Assembly: GCF_000063445.1 (NCBI RefSeq)
Contig: NC_009464.1
Coordinates: 992,001 to 1,056,000 of the forward strand
Direction: 5' to 3'
Length of the DNA: 64,000 nt
DNA from: Methanocella arvoryzae MRE50
Lineage (GTDB): Archaea; Halobacteriota; Methanocellia; Methanocellales; Methanocellaceae
The notes beneath the pieces were generated by a model. It did not search any database. It saw only the letters and a list, made by a program, of their open reading frames with translations, and was not told the origin of the DNA. Below, piece after piece: positions 26,391 through 33,830 of this stretch. Position 1 is the first letter of the stretch, and each line of letters begins with the position of its first letter. The position numbers were made by a program, and so were the translations under genes.

Positions 26391-26510
26391 AGCACATGTC
26401 TTGAAAAATCATATCATAGCCATATATGTCTCGAAAATTCATATTTCAGGAGCACACGTTTCGATAAAATATATCCTGACGGCACAGATTTTAAGGAAAA
26501 AGTGTATCGG
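26391..26510. repeat. Four decayed 30-bp tandem repeats
   Basis: Units start at 26391, 26421, 26451 and 26481. The shared core is (A/G)CACATGTCTTGAAAAAT in unit 1, CATATATGTCTCGAAAATT in unit 2 and AGCACACGTTTCGATAAAA in unit 3; unit 4 is strongly diverged. There are no clear spacers, so this is not a CRISPR array. Confidence 0.5.
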
Positions 26511-26576
26511 GCAGCGCAGGCATAGTTTCGAAAGATTGGCGCCGCCATGGAAAGATAAACTTTTAATCCGCAGGTA

Positions 26577-26995
26577 AATTATAAAAACGCTCCCGAGAAT
26601 GTTCTTTTTGCAGGGATGGGATTGGTACGGTAGATGGAGCCTTCGGCTCGATTTACCCGGCGCATAAGATCAGATATGCCAGACAACAATGCCTGGCGAC
26701 CCGGAACGTGCGTCGAGTACATAACATCTACCGTGACGTAACCCTCACCTTATCCATTACCCTCCCCATCACCCGGGTGGTGATGGCTATTGATGCGGCG
26801 GCATACCCTCCGCCGCACTACCCTCAAAAAAAGAATTGAGTACTACCCTCAAAATAAGAATTGAGTACTACCCTCAAAATAAGCAAATGGATAAGTAAAG
26901 TACTACCCTCAAAAAATAAGTACTACCCTCAAATATACCCTCAAAGCAAGTAAAAACGTCAACCCTCTTCAACTAAAAACGTTTTTCCTTTTATT
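26577..26995 (+). ncRNA. Candidate structured RNA followed by an ACCCTC word array
   Basis: A TATA-like AAATTATAAAAAC ends near 26587. Downstream, a 10-bp perfect stem (ACGGTAGATG at 26627 with CATCTACCGT at 26725) encloses two hairpins (GAGCC/GGCTC, 26637-26649; GCCAG/CTGGC, 26678-26697), a three-way-junction layout. Two more hairpins follow (CATCACC/GGTGATG near 26767-26785; GCGGCGG/CCGCCGC near 26796-26817). From 26740 to 26970 the word ACCCTC occurs about ten times, mostly as CTACCCTCAAAA. A hairpin/T-rich AAAAACGTTTTTCCTTTT closes the segment. I know no matching RNA family. Confidence 0.35.
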
Positions 26996-27113
26996 GATCT
27001 TTTACACATGGCGCCTAGCAAGATAATAGTCCGATGAAAAATGTGGATGTCGTCGGCGCCGGGCCGCCTTGTATTTAGTTCGCAATATGCAAGGATTCGA
27101 CCCTTCGGTCGCG

Positions 27114-27187
27114 TCGGCGCAACGACGCAACGACGCAAAGTCTAATCAGAAAACCTTTGCGCCCTTGCGCCCCTGCACCTTTGCGAA
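27114..27187. repeat. GACGCAA-type short-period inverted repeat
   Basis: The left arm GCGCAACGACGCAACGACGCAAAG (27117-27140, word CGACGCAA every 8 nt) faces a right arm CCTTTGCGCCCTTGCGCCCC...CCTTTGCG (27154-27185). The two are complementary in words rather than base by base. Confidence 0.6.
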
Positions 27188-27289
27188 TTAAAACCGAGGA
27201 CTCCAGTGGCCGAGCCAGTTCAATTTTTCGTATCCCCTGCTTGAAAACCCACTTTTCATAAGCGAGTTATTCTTAAAACTTTTAGGACA

Positions 27290-27345
27290 GTCAGGTACCG
27301 TTTACACAAAGTACACAAGGTACACAAAGTACACGAAGTTTTACG
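27290..27345. repeat. Short-period GTACACAAA repeat
   Basis: The words TACACAAAG, TACACAAGG, TACACAAAG, TACACGAAG repeat every 9-10 nt. A complete partner arm is not seen nearby; only CTTCGTGTA at about 27801 is complementary. Confidence 0.6.
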
Positions 27346-27511
27346 ATAAGATCATTTTCTAGCATGCCGTTATTATCGAACTTTGAGTGATTCGAGTACT
27401 TCGGGTATGGTCTTTCCTGTAACTTTTTGGACAGTTCATTTGCCGGATATTCGCCTTGAGAACGCCTGCATTCGCAGGCGTTCAACAGGCGATTTCTGAT
27501 AGCCGATTTTT

Positions 27512-27760
27512 CCTCTCCAATCCTCCGGCCCCTCACCTTCCTCCTCTCAGACCTCCTGACCTCTCTGACCTCCCAGTTTGAAAAAAAGTCTCCCGGACCT
27601 CCGGGCACTCCCCAACCTCACATTTTCCATGGTACGGATACGCAAGCCGGGCAACAGTGAGGTTTCGGAGGCCCCGGAGATCAGAGAGAACGATCTCGGG
27701 GAGAGGTCAGAGGTCAGGAGATCAGAGAGGAGTATAGTGAGGAACCGGAGGCCAGAGAGG
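27512..27760. repeat. Long inverted repeat of GGTCAGAGAGG words
   Basis: The left arm (27512-27574) and right arm (27698-27760) are reverse complements over about 63 bp with few mismatches and one 3-base gap. Shared blocks include GAGGTCAGAG, GTCAGGAG, GAGAGGAG, GTGAGG and CCGGAGG. Each arm is built of 8-11 nt words. The 120-bp centre contains further short hairpins. No gene is credible. Confidence 0.8.
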
Positions 27761-28046
27761 ATTTAAATGACGAATGTCCAAAACGTTTCAGTAACGACTA
27801 TACTTCGTGTAAATGGTACGGGTACACGTATAAAACGATTCAGTAAGGACGATAGATAAATAATATGTACGTAACACGCTTAGATAGGAGTAGCATAAAA
27901 ACTCGCGGCCGGGCCCCAAATTTGCTGAATATTCAGTATCGACCACCATTACGTCCAGACGATCGATCCTGATCTGCAGCAAAAGGAGGACATCCCCGGC
28001 CCGTGGAATTATATCCACACAATATACTCACACCAAAGGTAAACTC

Positions 28047-28391
28047 ATGTCCAGAGAACTCACAGACCTCGACTGGCAGATTCTGCAAAAGCTCGCCCCC
28101 GAGCTTTGCGATAACGGTATCTGCGCCGGCTCGGGTAGAAGATACAGGTCTATCCTGCCGCCCATTTCTATGCACTATGCTAAGTCCAGAGAAGACTTTC
28201 GGCAGAGAATCGAGCGCCTGACGGACGAAGAACTTGACTATCTCCTCTGCCTGGCGGAGAACGGCGAAGAGAGCATGACCTGCCTTCGGCCTGAACACAA
28301 GGAAGAGTTCCTCGAGATGGTGGGCCGCAGAACATCGGAGGAGCGGGCGAAGAAGCTGAGAATGTTCGTCGAATTTTTGGAATCAATGTGA
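28047..28391 (+). CDS. Hypothetical protein
   Basis: A 114-residue protein I do not recognise. It is charged and mostly helical: LTDLDWQILQKLAPELCDN at the N-terminus, FRQRIERLTDEELDYLLCLAENGEES, and a C-terminal helix EERAKKLRMFVEFLESM. There is no membrane segment; three cysteines are scattered and do not form a metal motif. The start ATG at 28047 lacks a strong ribosome site, so a leaderless transcript is possible. Isolated between repeat-rich DNA and a small membrane protein gene. Length and codon pattern suggest it is real, but no function can be given. Confidence 0.55.
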   Translation: MSRELTDLDWQILQKLAPELCDNGICAGSGRRYRSILPPISMHYAKSREDFRQRIERLTDEELDYLLCLAENGEESMTCLRPEHKEEFLEMVGRRTSEERAKKLRMFVEFLESM

Positions 28392-28528
28392 GTCTGCGCT
28401 GCAGCTTATTTATTTCTAATTATTATAAACAACATAAATGTTAAATAATACGAATTAATAATTAGCTATCAGTCGGCAGCCCAGTTTGGGGGTAAGCAGT
28501 GATCCGTTGCCGGCCAGGGGGTTAAGGT

Positions 28529-28762
28529 ATGATAAAAAGGTTCATTCCTGCAGGCATCACTACACTGATGATTATGTTGATTCTGGGGCTGGCAGTGCCG
28601 TCGATCGGAGTAGCCAGCGGTCATGCGGCAGCAACGCCTCCGACAGAGCCGACCACCCTGGGAGAGGTAACAGTCAAGACCAGCCCGACAATCTACTTCA
28701 TGCTGATCGGAGCCTGCATTCTCGGATGCGGGGGCTTACTGATCTTCCTGCGCTACCGATAG
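28529..28762 (+). CDS. Small two-helix membrane protein
   Basis: A 77-residue protein with an N-terminal hydrophobic segment (ITTLMIMLILGLAVPSIGVA, signal or anchor), a Thr/Pro/Ala-rich extracellular linker (AAATPPTEPTTLGEVTVKT) and a C-terminal helix (IYFMLIGACILGCGGLLIFL) ending in RYR. The layout resembles surface proteins with a short exposed Thr/Pro stalk. Function unknown. It faces the TfuA gene tail-to-tail. Confidence 0.55.
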   Translation: MIKRFIPAGITTLMIMLILGLAVPSIGVASGHAAATPPTEPTTLGEVTVKTSPTIYFMLIGACILGCGGLLIFLRYR

Positions 28763-28831
28763 GGCGCTAATACATGAGCGAATTTTACCAGTAACCAGCG
28801 CCTGCCAGAAAGCGACGCATACAAATAAGCG

Positions 28832-29479
28832 TTAGAGACAGGAGAGCGACCTTATCTTTTCCAGTAATAAGACGGCGTCTTCCGCTTTCAGGTTCAGCGG
28901 GCTTTCGTGCACGAACTCGAGCAGCCGATCTCCTTTTGCCCGGGAGATGGCTCCCGCCTCGATCGACTTAGCCAGGATATTTTCGTAAGTCCGCTGCGGA
29001 TAAAAGATCCGGCCGGTCATCTCTACGATTGCCCGGCGCTCTTCTGGATCAATAATGCCGGCATGTTCGGCGGCCTTGAGCTGGTACCGGACGTTGACCA
29101 TGGGCTCGGACATCTGTTCCCCCGTCACGGGGTTGAAGGTGACGGCGACTTCGTCGTCGTTGGTGATCCGCCCCGACCTGTAGCACTCGAAAATTCTGCC
29201 GACGCCGATCATCCCGAAGTCCGCAAGCTCCGCCGCCCGCAAGGCACCCATGCTCGAGCTTCCCACGACTGTGACGCCCTTCTTCATGACCTCGATGATC
29301 TCTTTGTGGGCGACGGCGGAATCGCTGTAAAATACGCCATCGATGATGCCGACTATCTTCGTCTTCCGTGGCAGCTTACTCAGGTCACCCCGGACAATGG
29401 GTGGACGGTAGTTCGCCCCATCCAGGACCGCCCGGGCTTTTTCCACGGGCAGGGTAGGGCCCGTATATATAACGATCAT
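28832..29479 (-). CDS. tfuA: TfuA-like protein, partner of YcaO
   Basis: This 215-residue protein matches the TfuA core domain: MIVIYTGPTLP at the start, IVGIIDGVFYSDSAVAHKEI, VVGSSSMGALRAAEL, and YPQRTYENIL. TfuA is thought to deliver sulfur to YcaO; in methanogens the pair is needed to make thioglycine in McrA (established for Methanosarcina). The ATG at 29479 overlaps the ycaO stop by 4 bp, so I prefer it to an upstream start inside ycaO. Its closeness to the mcr operon fits this role. Confidence 0.88.
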   Translation of the reverse strand: MIVIYTGPTLPVEKARAVLDGANYRPPIVRGDLSKLPRKTKIVGIIDGVFYSDSAVAHKEIIEVMKKGVTVVGSSSMGALRAAELADFGMIGVGRIFECYRSGRITNDDEVAVTFNPVTGEQMSEPMVNVRYQLKAAEHAGIIDPEERRAIVEMTGRIFYPQRTYENILAKSIEAGAISRAKGDRLLEFVHESPLNLKAEDAVLLLEKIRSLSCL

Positions 29480-30723
29480 GGCCTGACCTTTCTCACGGCC
29501 GGCGCAGCCGCTGCAGCCCGCGCTACAGAGGCTTTCTTGCACCGGTCTCCGATGCGTTCCTTGTCGATGGCGAACATCTCGAGGCCGGGAACTGTGACTC
29601 TGACCACAGGCACTCCTATGGACCGGGTGAGGTCGGTGACGATCACGCCCTGAGCGATGCCCTTCAGCTGCCTGATAGACTTCTCTATGTCGCCTTTGTG
29701 AGAGGTGGTCGAGAGGTCGGGCAGGCTTTTAAGCGATACTGTTTCCGCTGCTTCGGCATACCAGTGCTTGTTCAGGCGCTTCATGCGCTCGTAGCCGATG
29801 GACCGGGTGATTCTTTCCCGGTCCGTATCTTCCCTGCCGCCGTGAATCTGGGTGGCCCGGCTCTGTGCGACTTCAGTCAGCGCCCGTAATGTGGCGATCC
29901 GCGCATCGAGATGAGTGCCAACGCCCATGACCAGCAGCGCGGGATCCAGTAGCTCTTTGTCGTCGGCAGCCGCCAGCACAGTGGGAATGCCCGTATCGGT
30001 GGGCAGGTACCAGAGCTTCACGTCGATGTTGGCCTTGCCGAATTTAGCGTAGAGATCGTAAGCAATACCGTCGTCCTCATCGATAGAGATCGCCTGGCCA
30101 GTGTTCCGGGTTGCTTCCGCCAGCGACAGGGCGTCCCGCTCAACGACTTCCATGAGCGCGTGGAAGATCGCCTCCTCCATGGTATTGCCCGATGCCAGGC
30201 CGTTAGTATTGCTCCTGAACAGGCGGACTGCGGCAGAGGTATAAGGGTGGAAGACAGCGTTACAGGGCAGCTTCACATCCTTCTTGCCAATCAAATCGTA
30301 GCCATCGAACCATTCCAGCTTAGTCCCGGGCAGCAGCCGGCCGGGCAGGATCAGGCTCTGCGGGTCCACCGCGGCGTGCTTCTCAGAGACTTCCTCGTAG
30401 GTGCCCACCAGCACCTTTTTCTTGTCCTGCTTATGCATCTCGGACGAGTACCGCTCGATGGACTCCATGATCACCGAGACCTTCGCCTCGACGGGAGTGG
30501 CGCCCTTACCGGCATAGACTGAGATAGCACCCTTCTCCGAGCCAGGCCGGATGGCGGAGTACACAGGTATGCCAATCCGGTCCAGGCCCGAGATCTCTGC
30601 CACACGAGTAACCCCGATGTCAGGCAAGAGCTTCTCGACCCGGTTTAAAGTCTCTTCCGGAGGAACGACCCGGTGGGTGTCCTTCGTGTATCCTTTTGGC
30701 GTCGCTTTCAGCGTAATCTTCAT
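29476..30723 (-). CDS. ycaO: YcaO-domain protein, probable McrA thioglycine synthase
   Basis: YcaO enzymes use ATP to activate a peptide amide; with TfuA, methanogen members convert a McrA glycine to thioglycine. The 415 residues show the YcaO features: a family N-terminus (HRVVPPEETLNRVEKLLPDIGVTRVAEI), the ATP-site acidic motif EAKVSVIMESIERYSSE, NTNGLASGNTMEEAIFHALMEVVERDALSL, and a Pro-poor C-terminus. It is a stand-alone YcaO, translationally coupled with tfuA. No peptide natural-product genes are nearby, which favours McrA as substrate. The first visible gene upstream is divergent. Confidence 0.88.
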   Translation of the reverse strand: MKITLKATPKGYTKDTHRVVPPEETLNRVEKLLPDIGVTRVAEISGLDRIGIPVYSAIRPGSEKGAISVYAGKGATPVEAKVSVIMESIERYSSEMHKQDKKKVLVGTYEEVSEKHAAVDPQSLILPGRLLPGTKLEWFDGYDLIGKKDVKLPCNAVFHPYTSAAVRLFRSNTNGLASGNTMEEAIFHALMEVVERDALSLAEATRNTGQAISIDEDDGIAYDLYAKFGKANIDVKLWYLPTDTGIPTVLAAADDKELLDPALLVMGVGTHLDARIATLRALTEVAQSRATQIHGGREDTDRERITRSIGYERMKRLNKHWYAEAAETVSLKSLPDLSTTSHKGDIEKSIRQLKGIAQGVIVTDLTRSIGVPVVRVTVPGLEMFAIDKERIGDRCKKASVARAAAAAPAVRKVRP

Positions 30724-30875
30724 CCGGTCACCTGCCCTGTAAACTAAAAGCGTATAGGCTGTCGAGTGTCATAAAAGTTTTTGGGCACAGGCATAAGAAT
30801 GGTACGAGTTAGAAAGTAAAAGTGAAAGAATAGACAATGGATTATTTGTACTAAGTATCACGCTACATGTGCTCT

Positions 30876-30898
30876 TATATACCTAATTGAGGTATATA
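30876..30898 (+). promoter_or_regulatory. 9-bp dyad overlapping the TATA box of the next gene
   Basis: TATATACCT-AATTG-AGGTATATA is a perfect 9-bp dyad; its right arm runs into the TATA element GGTATATAAATAA. The start of transcription would be near 30922, just before AAGGTG and the ATG at 30934. The dyad is placed for a repressor or is simply a symmetric promoter. Confidence 0.5.
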
Positions 30899-30933
30899 AA
30901 TAATTGAATGTCTCGAACATGTAAGGTGTTAAC

Positions 30934-31383
30934 ATGGATAGGCTTTGCATCTGGTCTTTTGCCGGTATTATAGTACTGACTCTATCATTAGCAACGATGG
31001 TACCGGTTATGGATGTGTTAACTAATGCAGGATATTCGGAAGAAGATGCGATCGAGGTAGCCAGGGCGTTTATCATACACTACGAGACTTACGAATCCAT
31101 TGGCGTAGAAGAGACATTACGTGTATATATCGACAACAGTACTCCACAGGTACCAGGCCGCTATAATGTAACTGTAGAATTTGTTTGTAGATATACGGGC
31201 TATGGCCACAGGAATGGCGGAGTGGCTTCATTCGAGGCTCATAAGGGGTACGTGATTGTCTCAGGAGATAAGGTAATAGATGCCCGCCTGGATGATTATT
31301 GGGACATGATCAAAGAAGAACGGGTTGAAGGAAAATTATATCCTGTAAACCGATACAGGGTATTCGTTAACATTTCAGCTTAG
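30934..31383 (+). CDS. Hypothetical exported protein
   Basis: A 149-residue protein with an N-terminal hydrophobic segment (IWSFAGIIVLTLSLATMVPV), then a helix with acidic residues (AGYSEEDAIEVARAFIIHYETYESI) and a beta-rich part (RYNVTVEFVCRYTGYG, KGYVIVSGDKVIDARLDDYW). The second half resembles small PepSY-like or cystatin-like folds, but I cannot support a family. AAGGTG precedes the ATG. It is lower in GC than its neighbours, which may indicate recent arrival. Function unknown. Confidence 0.55.
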   Translation: MDRLCIWSFAGIIVLTLSLATMVPVMDVLTNAGYSEEDAIEVARAFIIHYETYESIGVEETLRVYIDNSTPQVPGRYNVTVEFVCRYTGYGHRNGGVASFEAHKGYVIVSGDKVIDARLDDYWDMIKEERVEGKLYPVNRYRVFVNISA

Positions 31384-31950
31384 AGAAGACACCAGTAGTA
31401 TAGTCCTATGAAATTATGGTCTACTGTTGCTATGATCTTATGTTTGTAGGCCGCCAAGCACTCGCCTTATGAAAAATGCGGTATTCAGGTAGAGGCTATG
31501 AATAATTAATAGTTGGCCCTGTGTGAGTCGAAAATACCGCCAGGCCCGCCAAGGTGCCAAGCTCGCCAAGAGCTAATTTTCATGGAACGCCAAGGAGCCA
31601 AGCACGCCAGGCCCAGATAGATCGACCTCAGAGTTCCATGAAAAACGTTTTTCTTGGCGGGCTTGGCCCCTTGGCGGGCCTGGCGGCATTTTCGACCAAT
31701 AGCATGATAACAGCCAGCTTTTCATCTTCTCAACTTGAAAACTTTCAAGACCAAATAGATACAGTTCCTTTGTGAATTGCCTTCGTGAACTCTTACGGAC
31801 ACAGGCGTTCAAAAGGCGAACGCTCATACAGAGGAACCGTTTAAAATTTTAATAATGACAATAATTTCTAATCGGAGATGGAAAGTATGTGCATATACTG
31901 TGGCAGTAAGTTTATTTATATCAAAACTAGATTATTCTCCGGAGGATAGC
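31384..31950. other. Gene-free spacer with a nested inverted repeat
   Basis: No gene is credible in this 567-bp stretch. Most of it is taken by the CGCCAAG inverted repeat described separately. The last 110 bases are AT-rich and contain the promoter and a GGAGG site of the DUF2098 gene. Confidence 0.6.
31529..31694. repeat. CGCCAAG-type nested inverted repeat
   Basis: The left arm (31529-31572) and right arm (31651-31694) are reverse complements with about four mismatches in 44 bp, built of CGCCAGGCC, CGCCAAGG, GCCAAGC and CGCCAAGA words. Inside them is a perfect 11-bp stem (TTTCATGGAAC at 31578, GTTCCATGAAA at 31633). A further partial word set (CGCCAAGGAGCCAAGCACGCC) lies at 31588-31608. 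Confidence 0.85.
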
Positions 31951-32280
31951 ATGGAGGCAAGCGAAACGATCACGGCGACGGACCTGTACGGCAAGCCCAT
32001 CAAGATCGGCACAATGGTCCGCTACATCACCACGAGGACGCTGGGCAAGGTTATCGACCTGAAGAAGGAGGAAGACAGGACCTTTGCGCAGATCGACACC
32101 TCGAAGCTCTATTATGATACGCATTACCTGACCGTGACAGACGAGCAGGGAGCGGCCGAGGAAGACGAGGATACAGTTAAGATAGACCTCGCCGAAGTGG
32201 AGAGAAAGATCAAGGACATGGAAGAGGCCCTGAAGATCAAGGATGTTTACACTGACAACAGCTGCGAAGGCGGGGGCTAA
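31951..32280 (+). CDS. DUF2098 methanogen protein
   Basis: A 109-residue protein matching the archaeal DUF2098 family: an SH3-like strand set LYGKPIKIGTMVRYITTRTLGKVIDLKKEED, RTFAQIDTSKLYYDTHYLTV, then an acidic linker and a C-terminal helix EVERKIKDMEEALKI. GGAGGATAGC precedes the ATG at 31951, which I prefer to the open frame extending further upstream. The family is largely methanogen-specific, and this copy lies next to methanogenesis marker genes. The function is unknown. Confidence 0.85.
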   Translation: MEASETITATDLYGKPIKIGTMVRYITTRTLGKVIDLKKEEDRTFAQIDTSKLYYDTHYLTVTDEQGAAEEDEDTVKIDLAEVERKIKDMEEALKIKDVYTDNSCEGGG

Positions 32281-32343
32281 ATTAGATTATACAATTAAAA
32301 AGGCTACAGGGAACCGATCAGGTTCCCCATCATTAAAAATTTT

Positions 32344-33126
32344 TTAAGCACTGGCTTTCGAAGCCTTCTTCGCTGCAGGCTTCTTTACGGCCTTGCTCGC
32401 CTTCATGCGCTCGTCGTAGCTGGCGTTAGGGCCGGTAGTGTCCGCAGCGATCTCTGCGAGCTTCTCCAGAACGATCTTCTCGAACTTCTTGATCGTCTTC
32501 TTGTCACCCCTGATGGCCAGCAGCTCCCTCTGGATGTCGCTAATGCCGATAGGTACGTAGATATCGGTCCTGGTGACCAGCTCGACGTCGAACTCCTTCG
32601 CGAGGGTAAGAATCAGCTTTCGGGGCGTACCGGGCGGGAGGATGAGGTCGAACTTGCCGGGGATGATCGGCTTATTGCGGGTGTCTTCGAACTTCTTGAT
32701 GCCCAGCAGCTCATCCATAGACTTGACTTCCATGGGCCTCGGGGTGATCAGGTCGTTGACCGTCTTGCCTTCGGACTTCGCGGCCTTAGCTTTTGGGGCT
32801 GTTTTTTTAGCTGCCGGAGATTTCGCCGCAGCCTTAACAGGGGCCTTTTTAACGGCGGGTGCCCTGGCCGGCGCTTTTGCCGGCGCCTTTTTAGCGGCAG
32901 GTGCCTTAGGAGCGGCTTTAGCGGGAGCCTTAACGGGAGCCTTCTTAGCAACGGCCTTTTTCGATACGGTAGCCTTTGACGGTGCCTTAATCGCAGCAGC
33001 CTTCTTCGAGGCAGCAGCCCTCTTAACAGGCTTGCTGGCGACTTTCTCAGGTGCAGCCTTTTTAGGCGCTGTACCAGTAGCGGCCGAAGATTTCTTTACA
33101 GCAGGAATAGTAACACATCCTATCAA
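32344..33126 (-). CDS. Lys/Ala/Pro-rich tail fused to a methanogen-type globular domain
   Basis: This 260-residue protein is bipartite. Residues about 10-118 are almost wholly Lys, Ala and Pro (KKAPAKAPARAP, KKAPVKAAAK), like histone H1 tails or bacterial AlgP/Hc1 proteins. Residues about 119-235 form a globular domain (MEVKSMDELLGIKKFED, PGKFDLILPPGTPRKLILTLAKEFDVELV, TRTDIYVPIGISDIQRELLAIRGD), and a Lys/Ala tail follows. I do not recognise the globular domain. It is the last gene of the marker-14 cluster. The start is uncertain: TTG at 33126 is the first in frame; no good ribosome site is visible. A nucleic-acid-binding role for the tail is an inference. Confidence 0.7.
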   Translation of the reverse strand: MIGCVTIPAVKKSSAATGTAPKKAAPEKVASKPVKRAAASKKAAAIKAPSKATVSKKAVAKKAPVKAPAKAAPKAPAAKKAPAKAPARAPAVKKAPVKAAAKSPAAKKTAPKAKAAKSEGKTVNDLITPRPMEVKSMDELLGIKKFEDTRNKPIIPGKFDLILPPGTPRKLILTLAKEFDVELVTRTDIYVPIGISDIQRELLAIRGDKKTIKKFEKIVLEKLAEIAADTTGPNASYDERMKASKAVKKPAAKKASKASA

Positions 33127-33136
33127 TTGATGAAAG

Positions 33137-33820
33137 TTATGAAGTCTCTTTCCACTTCTTCAGCGTCAGGTCCTTCGAGTAGTTCTCCCGGACCCGCTTT
33201 ACTTCCGAGGGCACACCGTTGATCCTGATGACCAGCGGTCCCATCGTAGAGTCGTGGAAGGGGAAGATGAGGTTATTTTCATCCTTGTCGTCAATAGCCA
33301 CTGGTATATAATCTTTACCCAGCGGCCGCAGGCCAAGCACCCGGAATTCCGGGGGGAAGTAGTAGGTTTCCCAGTATTTCGACCGGATGAACTTTTCGCA
33401 CTCCCGGAAGGTCTTGAAGTGGGACAGGATGTCGTAGTTGAAGTTCCTGAGAGAGACGTCTAGAGGACATGTAATAGCTTCTGCCCGGGCAGTCTTGCCG
33501 GACGAGCCTGTCCATCGGTCCAGGGTGAGCGATTTGGTATAGCCGGTCCGGACTCTCTTCACCTCATCTGGAACTCCCGGAATGCGGAGGACGAAGGTGC
33601 CCATGCACGGCTTGGTATACGTGAAGATGATGGTATCGTCCGTGTTATCCTCGATGGCTACCGGGATCGCGCCCTCTCCAAGGGTACGAAGGCCGAGCAC
33701 CTGAAAGCCCGGCTCGAAGTAGTAGGTTTCCCAGTATTTCGACCGGATGAACTCCTCGCCCTGGCGGAGGGTGCAGTGGGAAAGCAGGATTTCGTAGTTG
33801 TAATCGTTGAGACAGGCCAT
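33137..33820 (-). CDS. Tandem-duplicated methanogen protein (possibly DUF1894-type)
   Basis: The 227 residues consist of two homologous units of about 105 residues (1-108 and 118-227). Each contains YEILLSH/YDILSHF, then an identical FIRSKYWETYYF, a VLGLR motif, a PVAI-D segment, and a C-terminal VIRINGVPSEVKRVREN-like part. It tentatively resembles methanogen family DUF1894, but single-unit members are shorter. No catalytic motif is evident. It lies 10 bp after marker 14 and 10 bp before the Lys/Ala/Pro protein, in one transcription unit. The role is unknown, presumably connected with methanogenesis. Confidence 0.65.
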   Translation of the reverse strand: MACLNDYNYEILLSHCTLRQGEEFIRSKYWETYYFEPGFQVLGLRTLGEGAIPVAIEDNTDDTIIFTYTKPCMGTFVLRIPGVPDEVKRVRTGYTKSLTLDRWTGSSGKTARAEAITCPLDVSLRNFNYDILSHFKTFRECEKFIRSKYWETYYFPPEFRVLGLRPLGKDYIPVAIDDKDENNLIFPFHDSTMGPLVIRINGVPSEVKRVRENYSKDLTLKKWKETS

Positions 33821-33830
33821 AGGTACACCG

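Noticed and set aside
26391-26970. A CRISPR array
   Set aside because: The 30-bp units are contiguous without spacers, the ACCCTC words are irregular, and no cas genes are in the window.
27291-27608. A 105-codon frame over the GTACACAAA and GGTCAGAG repeats
   Set aside because: Its sequence (VLCVPCVLCVNGT and the like) simply translates the repeats; no ribosome site.
31554-31827. Frames on both strands in the CGCCAAG inverted repeat
   Set aside because: They are products of the repeat words, with no ribosome site and no family resemblance.
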